In this document: piece by piece, positions 16,922 to 25,642 of the stretch
Position numbering within the stretch: the stretch's first letter is position 1
How the letters are laid out: the number at the start of each line of letters is the position of its first letter
Source of the DNA: an uncultured Bacteroidales bacterium
GTDB lineage: Bacteria > Bacteroidota > Bacteroidia > Bacteroidales > P3
Direction of reading: 5' to 3'
DNA: 25,890 nt
Assembly: GCA_937876865.1 (NCBI GenBank)
Contig: CALEFF010000003.1
Location: 1-25,890, forward strand
Made by a program: the position numbers and the translations under genes
Notes under the pieces: generated by a model
Told to the model about the DNA's origin: nothing
Seen by the model: only the letters and a program-made list of their open reading frames with translations
Databases searched by the model: none

Positions 16922-18664
16922 ATGAAAAGAATTGTATTGATTTTGTTAATGCTTGTGAATCTATTTTCACTCAACGCACAAGAAAACGAATTATTTAAAG
17001 ACAGAGAGTATCCTCAATGGTTTAGCGATGCCAAATTAGGAATCTTTATTCATTACGGTCTTTATAGTGTTCCATCTTATAGTGATAAGGAACAATATGC
17101 CGAGTGGTTCTACAAGGGACTTATATCTGAAGATAGTCTAAGAATAAATTTCCAAAAAGAAGTTTTTGGAGAAAACTTTGAATATAGAGATTACAAAGAT
17201 TTATTTAAGGCTGAACTTTTTGATGCAGCAGAATGGGCAGAACTTTTTGCAAAATCAGGAGCGAAATACATACTTTTTACTTCCAAACATCACGATGGTT
17301 ATTGTATGTGGGATAGTGAATATGCGAAAGGTTGGTCTAGTGTAACTACAACGCCAAATAGAGATTTTTGTGCAGAATTAGCCGATGAGGTAAGAAAACG
17401 TGGCGTAAGGTTTGGCTTGTATTACTCGCTTACAGAATGGACAAATCCTCTGTATCGTTGGACCGTGGATACTAATATTAGTATTGACAATTATGTTGAT
17501 AAACATTTAATTCCGCAATTCAAGGAATTAGTTGATAAATTCAAACCTTCTGTAATTTTTTCTGATGGAGATTGGGATTTTAATCACAAATCTTTTCGTA
17601 GTAACGAAATGGTGCAGTATTATTACGATGTTGTAGGTAAAGAAGGTATTGTGAATGACAGATGGGGTATAGGATTCAATCACGGATACTCAACACCAGA
17701 ATATAGTTCTGGTATTATGGATAAAAATCGTCCTTGGGCAGAATGTAGAGGTTTAAGTCGCTCGTTCGCATTGAATAGAAATGCAGATTTAGAGACCTAT
17801 TTAACAAGCGAAGATTTAATAAAACATTTCGCTCGCTTAGTTGCAGCAGGCGGAGGTTTAACAATAAATGTAGGACCAAGTGCAGATGGAAAAATTCCTT
17901 TGCTTCAACAAGAACGATTATTAGATTTAGGACAATGGATTAAGGTAAATGAAGAGGCAATCTATGGAAGCAGACCTTTTGAAACAGTTTATCAAAATCA
18001 AGATATGATAGCAAATAGGTTAGATGAAGAAATAAATTTTAATTGGGTGAGAAACTCTCCTTCAAAAGGGGTTTCGGAAGATAATTTCTCTATTTTTTGG
18101 AAATCAAATATTACTCCGACACAAACAGATACTTATACGATTTATTTAGAGGCTGATGAAGAAGCTGGATTAGAAATAAAAGATGATGAAGGTAAGACGA
18201 TATTACGTTTAGCCTCTCAAAAAGAGGAAGTGAAACATAAAATTAAACTAAAAAAAGACCATAATTATACATTTGAACTTTCATATCAAGAAAAGACTCA
18301 CGAAGCTGTTGTGAAATTATTTTGGGAGTGTTCTCAATTTGAAAAACAACCGATAAAATCTCAATGGAATGGAGAAGTATCTTGGGAGAATACATATGTT
18401 TGTTTTACAAAAAATAAAGGTAATCTTTATGCTATTAGTTTAGAACCAATAAGCAATTCTTTAACTTTTAAGTTAGACAAAGCTCCTGAGGTAGGAATGA
18501 AAATATATCTTTTAGGCGAAAGAACGATTGAAATACCTTGGCAATACGATTATGAAAATAATAAAATAACATTAGACACAAGAGAAATAACTCCTGCAAA
18601 CATCACTACAAAAGGTGCATGGGTATTTAAATTAGACAATTATATAAATTATATTCAAAAATAA
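16922..18664 (+). CDS. GH29 alpha-L-fucosidase with inserted PA14 domain
   Basis: This 580-residue secreted enzyme (signal peptide to about residue 19, LFSLNAQ) removes alpha-L-fucose from glycans. The GH29 barrel covers about 22-355: GIFIHYGLYSVPSYS (40-54), FTSKHHDGYCMW (119-130), the predicted nucleophile Asp215 in FSDGDWD, WAECRGLSRSF (272-282) and GGLTINVGPSADGKIP (311-326). A PA14-like carbohydrate-binding domain follows at about 368-472, with INFNWVRNSPSKGVSEDNFS and VVKLFWECSQFEK. The usual C-terminal fucosidase sandwich resumes at about 488 (WENTYVCFTKNKGNLYAISL), so PA14 is placed between the two standard domains. It is translated right after the GH16-like lipoprotein and abuts dprA with no gap. 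Fucosidase activity is likely; linkage is unknown. Confidence 0.9.
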   Translation: MKRIVLILLMLVNLFSLNAQENELFKDREYPQWFSDAKLGIFIHYGLYSVPSYSDKEQYAEWFYKGLISEDSLRINFQKEVFGENFEYRDYKDLFKAELFDAAEWAELFAKSGAKYILFTSKHHDGYCMWDSEYAKGWSSVTTTPNRDFCAELADEVRKRGVRFGLYYSLTEWTNPLYRWTVDTNISIDNYVDKHLIPQFKELVDKFKPSVIFSDGDWDFNHKSFRSNEMVQYYYDVVGKEGIVNDRWGIGFNHGYSTPEYSSGIMDKNRPWAECRGLSRSFALNRNADLETYLTSEDLIKHFARLVAAGGGLTINVGPSADGKIPLLQQERLLDLGQWIKVNEEAIYGSRPFETVYQNQDMIANRLDEEINFNWVRNSPSKGVSEDNFSIFWKSNITPTQTDTYTIYLEADEEAGLEIKDDEGKTILRLASQKEEVKHKIKLKKDHNYTFELSYQEKTHEAVVKLFWECSQFEKQPIKSQWNGEVSWENTYVCFTKNKGNLYAISLEPISNSLTFKLDKAPEVGMKIYLLGERTIEIPWQYDYENNKITLDTREITPANITTKGAWVFKLDNYINYIQK

Positions 18665-19774
18665 ATGATAAGCATTTATTCACTTGCTTTATCAAAAACC
18701 TATGGTATAGGTACAGCAATTGCAAAAAAATTGCTGGAACTTTATCCTACGGCAGAGGATTTGTTTAACGAAACTCCAAAAGCCCTAAAAACTATATTTG
18801 GAACAAGAGAAAAAACAATAAGTGAAATATTGAATAAAACGATGTTTAGTGATTGTGAAAAAGAACTAAACTTTATAATAAAGAATGGAATAAAGGCTTA
18901 TTTTTTAAAAGATGAAGATTATCCATATCGTTTAAAACAAATAGACGATCCTCCAATTTGTTTATTTGTTATGGGAAAAGGTAATTTGGATTTTAAAAGG
19001 ACAGTAGCCATTGTTGGAACGAGAAATCCGAGCGATTATGGTAAATGGATAACATCAAATATTGTTCATTATTTACGACAATATAATGTTGCAACTATAA
19101 GTGGTCTTGCATACGGAGTTGATTCCATCACACATTTACGTTCACTTGCTGAGGGTATTCCAACATTTGGTGTATTAGGACATGGATTAGATAAAATATA
19201 TCCTTCACAAAATTGGGATTTAGCAAAAGCCATGTGTGAAAAAGGGGCCTTAGTTTCAGATTTCTTTTCAGGTACTGATATATCTCCTCATAATTTTCCA
19301 CGAAGAAATAGAATTATTGCAGGACTTTGCGATGCCTGTATTGTAGTTGAAAGCAAAATAAAAGGAGGTTCTTTGATTACAGCAAAATTAGCACAAGATT
19401 ACAATAGAGAAGTCTTTGCTGTGCCGGGTAGATTAGGCGATGTAAATTCAGCAGGTTGCAATAAAATTATAGCAGACAATCAAGCAATAGATTTATGTAA
19501 ATTAGAAAAAATTGCGGAAATTATGAATTGGACTCAATCCATAGATTCCCCAATCTCGATTCTTAAAAACGAGCATGATAACAAAGAAAATCAACTCTCT
19601 CCTACTGAGTTGAAAATTTATAAATACATAAAAGAAAATCAAAAAGCGAGTTTAGACTCTATGAACACACATTTCTCTTTTGGATTCTCCGTCTTAAACT
19701 CAGCACTTATGACTTTGGAATTAAAAGGATTTATAAAAATCCTACCAGGCAAAGTTTATGAAATATTATCTTAA
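18665..19774 (+). CDS. dprA: DNA-processing protein DprA (Smf)
   Basis: This 369-residue protein binds incoming single-stranded DNA and loads RecA during natural transformation. An N-terminal helix-hairpin-helix-like region (about residues 8-65) precedes the Rossmann-like core (about 80-290) with AIVGTRNPSDYGK (115-127), ISGLAYGVDSITH (145-157), FGVLGHGLDKIYP (168-180), FPRRNRIIAGL (211-221) and VESKIKGGSLITAKLA (228-243). A C-terminal winged-helix domain (about 308-369) ends the protein, as in full-length DprA. Its ATG follows the fucosidase stop directly. The stop TAA is in the same frame as the next gene, and the 75 bases between are open in that frame and repetitive. Confidence 0.95.
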   Translation: MISIYSLALSKTYGIGTAIAKKLLELYPTAEDLFNETPKALKTIFGTREKTISEILNKTMFSDCEKELNFIIKNGIKAYFLKDEDYPYRLKQIDDPPICLFVMGKGNLDFKRTVAIVGTRNPSDYGKWITSNIVHYLRQYNVATISGLAYGVDSITHLRSLAEGIPTFGVLGHGLDKIYPSQNWDLAKAMCEKGALVSDFFSGTDISPHNFPRRNRIIAGLCDACIVVESKIKGGSLITAKLAQDYNREVFAVPGRLGDVNSAGCNKIIADNQAIDLCKLEKIAEIMNWTQSIDSPISILKNEHDNKENQLSPTELKIYKYIKENQKASLDSMNTHFSFGFSVLNSALMTLELKGFIKILPGKVYEILS

Positions 19775-19778
19775 AGAG

Positions 19779-19862
19779 ATAAAAAAATAAATCAAAGAAA
19801 TAAAAAAATAAATCAAAGAAATAATTTTTTAAAACAAAGAAAAAAAATAATGAATCAAAGAA
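19779..19862 (+). repeat. Four-copy 21-bp tandem repeat spanning a start codon
   Basis: Four consecutive 21-base units run 19779-19799, 19800-19820, 19821-19841 and 19842-19862. The first two are identical, the third is diverged in its middle (poly-T), and the fourth differs from the first at three positions and contains the ATG of the phosphorylase gene (19850). Each unit is A-rich and ends in CAAAGAA. Because 21 is a multiple of three, the units read in frame as a heptapeptide repeat of the KKINQRN type. This likely arose by duplication of the A-rich leader and start region. Whether it affects translation is unknown. Confidence 0.85.
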
Positions 19863-20725
19863 ATAATTTAACCAATTCAGAACTTGTTTTAGCAGCTGAT
19901 AAATCTATGTATCACATACGCCTAAAACCAGAAATGATTGCCGATAATATTATTTTGGTTGGCGACCCTGCGAGAGTTGATTTAGTATCTTCGTTTTTTG
20001 ATTCAAAGAAATATGAAATTCAAAATAGAGAAATACATTCTTTTACAGGAGAATACAAAGGTAAACCAATAACTGCAATCTCTACGGGCATGGGTGTTGA
20101 TAATATAGACATAGTTGTAACCGAATTAGATGCATGTGTAAATATTGATTTAAACACCCGTGAAGTTTTATCAAAAAAACGCCAACTTAATTTAGTCAGA
20201 TTAGGTACTTGTGGTTGCTTTCACAAAGAAATAGGAGTTAATCAATACATTGCCTCAAAGTATGCAATAGGCATAGACGGCATTATGTATTTTTATAAAA
20301 ACAATGATGGAGTTTTAATTAAGGAATTGTCAAATGACTTTGTGAAATATATGAATTGGTCTAAGGATTTGCCAAAACCTTATGGAGTTGAAGGTAGCGA
20401 AAACCTATTAGAAAAAATTGCTTTTGATATGCACAAAGCAATTACAATAACTGCTCCTGGTTTTTATGGTCCTCAGGGAAGAAAAATAAGGCTTGATTTA
20501 GCAGATGAAACAATTAACTCAAAAATAGGAAGATTTATATTCAACAAAACAAAGGCAGCCAACTATGAAATGGAAACATCTTCTCTTTATGCATTAGGTA
20601 AAAATCTTGGACACAATGTATTAACAATTTGTAATGTGATTGCAAATCGCGAAACAGGGGAGTTTGTAGAGGATTATCATTCTTCAATGAAAAAATTGAT
20701 AGAATTAGTATTAGAAAGAATATGA
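19850..20725 (+). CDS. Nucleoside phosphorylase (PNP/UDP family)
   Basis: This 291-residue cytosolic enzyme splits nucleosides with phosphate into base and ribose-1-phosphate. Family features are ILVGDPARVDLV (35-46), the glycine-rich ISTGMGVDNIDIV (77-89), LGTCGCFHKEIGV (118-130), APGFYGPQGR (202-211) and the ribose-binding ANYEMETSSLYALG (237-250), where Glu240/Met241/Glu242 form the usual MExEt-like site. The layout is closest to uridine-phosphorylase-like members, but purine or uridine preference cannot be set by eye. Homology seems to begin at NSELVLAADKSMYHIRLKPE, so residues 1-8 are a repeat-derived extension. No internal promoter is seen in the 75-base gap. Its stop overlaps the DUF4296 start by four bases (ATGA). 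Confidence 0.9.
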   Translation: MNQRNNLTNSELVLAADKSMYHIRLKPEMIADNIILVGDPARVDLVSSFFDSKKYEIQNREIHSFTGEYKGKPITAISTGMGVDNIDIVVTELDACVNIDLNTREVLSKKRQLNLVRLGTCGCFHKEIGVNQYIASKYAIGIDGIMYFYKNNDGVLIKELSNDFVKYMNWSKDLPKPYGVEGSENLLEKIAFDMHKAITITAPGFYGPQGRKIRLDLADETINSKIGRFIFNKTKAANYEMETSSLYALGKNLGHNVLTICNVIANRETGEFVEDYHSSMKKLIELVLERI

Positions 20726-21045
20726 AATATTTGACTTTATTTTTATTTGCAATTTTATTTTCTATTACTTCTTGTAAAAAAACGGAGACTTATATAGATG
20801 TAGAGACAATGGCATCAATTATCATTGACTCTAAAAAAGCAGAAGTATTGGTTCAATCCGTATATAGTGATGTTGCAGATAAAGAAAATATACTAAAACA
20901 ATTTAATAGCGATATTTTAGAAAAATATAACATTACAAATCAGGCCTATAATGAAAGTTTGGAATACTATATGAATAATCCAAAACAAATGAGTGAACTT
21001 GTAGATTGTTTAAAACAAAAAAACGCGAAATTAAATGTTGATTAA
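20722..21045 (+). CDS. DUF4296 lipoprotein
   Basis: This 107-residue lipoprotein has a signal sequence with a lipobox at Cys18 (FSITSCKK). The mature part is helical and fits the Bacteroidetes DUF4296 family: an early ETMASIIIDSKKAEVLV segment, then ILEKYNITNQAYNESLEYYMNNPKQM. The function of the family is unknown. It starts inside the phosphorylase stop (ATGA) and its end overlaps the comM start by 11 bases, so the three genes are probably translated as a coupled set. Family call rests on pattern and length. Confidence 0.75.
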   Translation: MKYLTLFLFAILFSITSCKKTETYIDVETMASIIIDSKKAEVLVQSVYSDVADKENILKQFNSDILEKYNITNQAYNESLEYYMNNPKQMSELVDCLKQKNAKLNVD

Positions 21046-22573
21046 AGTATATGGTTCTGCAATTTCTGGAATTGTTGCAACAACAATAACAATTGAAGTA
21101 AATGTTGATAAAGGTATTAACTTTCTTTTAGTAGGCCTTCCTGACAATGCAGTGAAGGAGAGTCAGCAGCGAATAGCCTCGGCTTTAAATTATTATGGTT
21201 ATAAAATACCTGGGAAAAAGATTGTTATAAATATGGCTCCTGCTGATTTGAAAAAAGAAGGATCTGCTTACGATTTACCTTTGGCAATAGGCATTCTTGG
21301 AGCTTCGGAACAAATTTGTACAGATAAACTTGCAGATTATATTGTTATGGGAGAACTTTCTCTTGATGGTTCTTTGAATAAAATTAAAGGAGCTTTGCCT
21401 ATCGCTTTAGAAGCTAAGAAACAAGGATTTAAAGGAATAATTCTGCCAAAATGTAATGCAAAAGAAGCTGCGATAGTATCGGATTTAGAAGTTTTTGGAG
21501 CAGATACTATTTTAGATGTAATTAATTTTTTTGATGGACAGAATACTTTAGAGCGTACTTTTATAGATATTCACGAGGAGTTTGCGAAAAGTTTAGATAA
21601 TTATGAATTTGATTTCATTGATGTAAAGGGACAAGAGAGTGTTAAACGAGCAATGGAAGTTGCAGCAGCAGGTTCTCACAATATTATTATGGTTGGAGCA
21701 CCAGGAAGTGGGAAAACTATGCTTGCAAAACGATTACCATCGATTCTTCCTCCATTGACAATAGAAGAAGCATTAGAAACAACGAAGATTCATTCAGTTG
21801 CTGGCAAAATGAGTGTCAATCAATCCATTGTTTCAGTGCGTCCATTTAGGAATCCTCACCACACTATTAGCGATACTGCACTTGTAGGAGGAGGTTCTTA
21901 TCCTCAACCAGGGGAAATTTCGCTTGCTCATAATGGAGTGTTATTTTTGGACGAATTACCTGAATTTAAGAGAAATGTATTAGAGGTTTTACGTCAGCCG
22001 ATGGAAGAAAGAAAAATCACAATTGCACGAACAAAACAAACAAGTGAATATCCAGCAAGTTTTATGTTAGTTGCTGCGATGAATCCTTGTCCTTGTGGAT
22101 ATTATAATCACCCAACGCAAGCCTGTACCTGTGGATTAGGTGCTGTAAACAAGTATCTTAACAAAGTTTCTGGTCCTTTGTTGGACAGAATTGATATACA
22201 ATTAGAGGTAGTGCCTGTCCCGTTTAAGGAACTCTCTACACTAAAAGAAGGAGAATCAAGTGAAGTGATAAGAAAACGCGTTATTGAAGCAAGAAAAATT
22301 CAACAAGAAAGATTTAAAGATTATCCAGATATACATTGTAATGCACAGATGAATACGGCTTTAATGAAAAAGTTTTGTAAAATACAACCTTCAGGAATGG
22401 AACTTTTACGAAATGTTATGGAACGTTTAGGACTTTCCGCTCGTGCTTATGATAGAATTTTGAAAGTTGCACGTACTATTGCCGATCTTGAAAAATGTGA
22501 AGATATTCAAGACGCTCATTTAGCAGAAGCTATAACTTACAGAAACTTAGACAGAGAAAGTTGGGGTAGGTAA
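21035..22573 (+). CDS. comM: ComM/YifB-family Mg-chelatase-like AAA+ ATPase
   Basis: This 512-residue ATPase is of the YifB/ComM type, a branch-migration helicase that helps integrate DNA in natural transformation. The N-terminal Lon-like (ChlI) domain covers about residues 1-170 (LLVGLPDNAVKESQQRI, 31-47). The AAA+ domain has Walker A GAPGSGKT (221-228) and Walker B VLFLDELPEF (302-311). A Cys-rich stretch CPCGYYNHPTQACTCG follows, and the C-terminal Mg-chelatase domain ends with LSARAYDRILKVARTIADLE. Start MLIKVYGSAISG matches family N-termini. It overlaps DUF4296 by 11 bases. Together with dprA three genes upstream it suggests DNA-uptake ability, although no uptake channel gene is in the window. 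Confidence 0.94.
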   Translation: MLIKVYGSAISGIVATTITIEVNVDKGINFLLVGLPDNAVKESQQRIASALNYYGYKIPGKKIVINMAPADLKKEGSAYDLPLAIGILGASEQICTDKLADYIVMGELSLDGSLNKIKGALPIALEAKKQGFKGIILPKCNAKEAAIVSDLEVFGADTILDVINFFDGQNTLERTFIDIHEEFAKSLDNYEFDFIDVKGQESVKRAMEVAAAGSHNIIMVGAPGSGKTMLAKRLPSILPPLTIEEALETTKIHSVAGKMSVNQSIVSVRPFRNPHHTISDTALVGGGSYPQPGEISLAHNGVLFLDELPEFKRNVLEVLRQPMEERKITIARTKQTSEYPASFMLVAAMNPCPCGYYNHPTQACTCGLGAVNKYLNKVSGPLLDRIDIQLEVVPVPFKELSTLKEGESSEVIRKRVIEARKIQQERFKDYPDIHCNAQMNTALMKKFCKIQPSGMELLRNVMERLGLSARAYDRILKVARTIADLEKCEDIQDAHLAEAITYRNLDRESWGR

Positions 22574-22588
22574 AGGAAATATTTTGTT

Positions 22589-25573
22589 ATGAAAAAGATA
22601 GTAGCAGTTATTGTTTTATTATTTGTTTATAATTCTTTGATTTTCTCGTCTAATCAAGTGCAAACTAATTTGGATTCAGCGAGTTATCTTATTAAGGCGA
22701 CAACTGCTCTTATAAATCTTGATATTACTGAAAGCCAGTCAGTAAGAGTTTTTAAAGACACTTTGTTATTTGAAGAAGATTTCAATGATTTTTCACGACA
22801 AGGTCAAATAGGATTAGCAACTACTATAGGAGGAAATTCAGTGTTAACAATTTTACCAAGTTCAATGACCAAATTTCCCAATTGTAAAGCAAAAAAATTA
22901 AGATTAAGTCAAGATAATGCTTGCAATATTCAATATATAGATTCGAAATTTAGGACGCCAATACTCTCTATTCCAGAAAATTCTCAACTATCCTTTCGCG
23001 TAAAAAACGGCGGCTCTAATTCTCAACTCATAGTTAGAGATACCATTTTTTATTTAAAGAAAAACATAGATAGCGTTAAGGTGATTTATTTGGCAGCTTG
23101 TTCTTTTATTGAATTTAGCAAACAAAATGCTGATGGAAGTTCATTGTTGATAGATGATGTTAAAATTTTTTCTCCACGAGAAACGATAAGTTATAACTTA
23201 AATAATAATATTCTTAGTTTGCAGGACCTTATGCCTGAAACAAAATATTACATTGAAATTGTAAATCAAGATTCATCTATTGCGAATACTTATTACTTTA
23301 TTACTGAAAAACAGATTGATAATTTTTCCCCTCAAGTATTAAATACAGATAGCGTACTTCTATCTTGGGTAAACAATGAAAATAATTCAACTTTCTTGCT
23401 TTCAGTAGATTCTCTTTCAAATGTAGCTGATGATTTGTTGTTTTCAAAGGTTGCAACTACTTCCTTGATTAATGTTGTTGAAATATTCAATCCTACAGAA
23501 AGAGATATATGTTTGAAAGATTATGAGTTTGTTGCATATCAGCATAATTCTATTGTTTCATCTACACCTTTGAGGTATTTATTTTTTGAAAAAGATAGTG
23601 TAAAAAGTAATTCATGTGTTTTAATTGCCTTGAATTCAAATATTTCTCCTTATGATTCTAATTTGATTGTTTATCCTATTCAATCAAATTCTGCCTTTTC
23701 AGGTGGGAATGATTCTTATTTACTTTTGAAAAAAGATTCTAATAATATATATGATACTATAGATTTGTTTGGACGAATAAAAAATTCTACTTCTGAGGCA
23801 GAACCACCTTCTTTTGCAAATTCTGTTTTAGTTAGGCAAAGTCATATTAAAAAAGGTGTAAAACATAACCCTATTAACGTGGATAGTGTTTATTCTCAGT
23901 GGGATATTAATGAGTTTAATCTTGAAAATATTAATTCAATACTTGGTAATCATACAATAAACCCATCAATAGATATACATAATATAAATAATTTGTCTTT
24001 GTGTATCGAGCAAGATTCTATATATCTAAATAATGTTGATTTTGACGGAGTGTATAGTTGCCAAATAAAGAATAATGAAGATATTATTGCTACAACAACT
24101 TTTAGAATGGGCAAGAAAATAAATGCTGTATGTTCAGGAGATTGGAATGATTCAACGATTTGGGAGAATGGAGTGTTACCAAATGCTCTGGATAAAGCTA
24201 TTTTACCTCGTGGGATTAAGGTAAATATCCCTCAAAATACAATCGCTCAATGTGCAGAATTGGTAATAAATTCAGATTATTCTACTTGTGATACTGTTAA
24301 TAAAGCAGAAATTAAAAATTATGGTAGTTTATTAGTAAGAAAAAGTGTTGTAAAATCGTATTTTTCAAGATTTTCTAATCAAGAAAATGATTTGATGTTT
24401 GTGGGTTTGCCAATAAATATTTCAAATAAAGATTGCGAAGATATATTTAATGGTTTTAACATTGAAGAAGGAGAAAACTTGTATTATTGTAAAGAGAATT
24501 ATTCTCCAATGAGCTCTACGTGGATTGCTTACAATGAAAATCTTGAAGATTCTAACTTTTTTAAGCAAAATCTTGGTTATTTACTTTCCTATTCTCAAAA
24601 TAAAGAATTGGAATGGGAAGGAGATTTGTTTTTTGCAGAGGAATTGGAATTGTTAAATAATGCATCTTATAGTGAACAAGGAGGAAATGGTTATCATCTT
24701 TGTGCGAATCCTTATCCGTTTTCGGTGAATTATAATAATTTTTCTAAGAATAATATTGCTGGAATGTGGCTCTTAAAACCCGAAACAGGACAATATATAC
24801 CTTATAATCCTAATGAACCTTTTTTATTTGTAATTCCTCCTTTTGTTGGTTTTATGACAAAGGTAACATCCAATGAAAATTTATTAAAAATTCATAAGCA
24901 AGAGTTGCAAAATCAAGAAAATTTGATTACAAATATAGATAAACTTCATCTAAATTTTGTGTATGAGGGAGGAGAAGATGATTTTAAAGTTTATTTTAGA
25001 GAAAATGTTTCTGAAAGCATAGATGATTATGATGTTTATAAACTTTTTAGTTTTTCAAAAGCTCCTGACATATATTCTAATTATGAACAAAAAGATTTGT
25101 CAATTGTTTCTCTTCCATTGTGGAATGATTCTGTTATCATACCTTTTACATGTGGTTTTAAAACTATATCTAATTATGAGCTAAATATGAGAAGTTTCCC
25201 TCAAAATGTTTTAAGGGCAGAGTTGTATGATGATAGTAATGAATTTTTGACAGATTTTGTTCAAGATAGCTCTTATATTTTTCAGCCATTGTCAAATAAT
25301 GAGGAAAAACATTTTGTATTGAAATTGTATTCTTTTGATTTGGATTTAGCACAAGTAGATGATGTGTGTGATTTTAAAATCATACAAAATGGAGATATTA
25401 TAAAAGTAATATCAAATGATAAAATAGAAAGTGTTTGTTTATATGATATGAAGGGAGTAATGGTTTCAGAATCAAAAACTAATAATATAAAAATTCCTAA
25501 GATTGGGTCGTATTTACTTCGGTTTGAAATTAACAATGAAATATATTCACGTAAGATTATTTATTTAAAATAA
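22589..25573 (+). CDS. Large T9SS cargo protein with lamin-tail-like domain
   Basis: This 994-residue surface or secreted protein has a signal peptide (about residues 1-20). A jelly-roll-like region starts at LLFEEDFNDFSRQGQIG (59-75). A lamin-tail-like domain is likely at about 290-415 (INVVEIFNPTERDICLKDYEF). A segment near 516-560 (SGDWNDSTIWENGVLP followed by AILPRGIKVNIPQ) resembles repeats seen in other Bacteroidetes surface proteins. The last 70 residues look like a T9SS sorting domain: VCLYDMKGVMVSES, IPKIGSYLLRFEI and YSRKIIYLK. No catalytic motif is seen. It is 15 bp after comM and is the last gene before the gltX promoter. Function unknown; a role in adhesion or surface binding is a guess. 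Confidence 0.82.
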   Translation: MKKIVAVIVLLFVYNSLIFSSNQVQTNLDSASYLIKATTALINLDITESQSVRVFKDTLLFEEDFNDFSRQGQIGLATTIGGNSVLTILPSSMTKFPNCKAKKLRLSQDNACNIQYIDSKFRTPILSIPENSQLSFRVKNGGSNSQLIVRDTIFYLKKNIDSVKVIYLAACSFIEFSKQNADGSSLLIDDVKIFSPRETISYNLNNNILSLQDLMPETKYYIEIVNQDSSIANTYYFITEKQIDNFSPQVLNTDSVLLSWVNNENNSTFLLSVDSLSNVADDLLFSKVATTSLINVVEIFNPTERDICLKDYEFVAYQHNSIVSSTPLRYLFFEKDSVKSNSCVLIALNSNISPYDSNLIVYPIQSNSAFSGGNDSYLLLKKDSNNIYDTIDLFGRIKNSTSEAEPPSFANSVLVRQSHIKKGVKHNPINVDSVYSQWDINEFNLENINSILGNHTINPSIDIHNINNLSLCIEQDSIYLNNVDFDGVYSCQIKNNEDIIATTTFRMGKKINAVCSGDWNDSTIWENGVLPNALDKAILPRGIKVNIPQNTIAQCAELVINSDYSTCDTVNKAEIKNYGSLLVRKSVVKSYFSRFSNQENDLMFVGLPINISNKDCEDIFNGFNIEEGENLYYCKENYSPMSSTWIAYNENLEDSNFFKQNLGYLLSYSQNKELEWEGDLFFAEELELLNNASYSEQGGNGYHLCANPYPFSVNYNNFSKNNIAGMWLLKPETGQYIPYNPNEPFLFVIPPFVGFMTKVTSNENLLKIHKQELQNQENLITNIDKLHLNFVYEGGEDDFKVYFRENVSESIDDYDVYKLFSFSKAPDIYSNYEQKDLSIVSLPLWNDSVIIPFTCGFKTISNYELNMRSFPQNVLRAELYDDSNEFLTDFVQDSSYIFQPLSNNEEKHFVLKLYSFDLDLAQVDDVCDFKIIQNGDIIKVISNDKIESVCLYDMKGVMVSESKTNNIKIPKIGSYLLRFEINNEIYSRKIIYLK

Positions 25574-25606
25574 ATAGAAAATTTTTATAAGAAACAGTCT
25601 TTTTTG

Positions 25607-25614
25607 TATTTTTG
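25607..25614 (+). promoter_or_regulatory. Bacteroidetes -7 promoter box for gltX
   Basis: TATTTTTG matches TAnnTTTG exactly, 28 bases before the gltX ATG, giving a leader of about 22 bases. No clear -33 box and no terminator hairpin are seen in the 69-base gap after the T9SS gene, so some read-through into gltX is possible. Confidence 0.65.
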
Positions 25615-25642
25615 TAGTTTGATAAAATAGACAATAAATAAA

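Noticed and set aside
22574..22588. TATTTTG just before the large T9SS gene, resembling a -7 box
   Set aside because: It is one base short of TAnnTTTG and lies too near the ATG to leave a usual leader.
25170..25536. Two minus-strand open frames inside the large T9SS gene
   Set aside because: They overlap each other and a well-supported gene and look like chance frames in AT-rich DNA.
25574..25642. Possible terminator between the T9SS gene and gltX
   Set aside because: There is a T run (part of the promoter) but no GC-containing hairpin before it.
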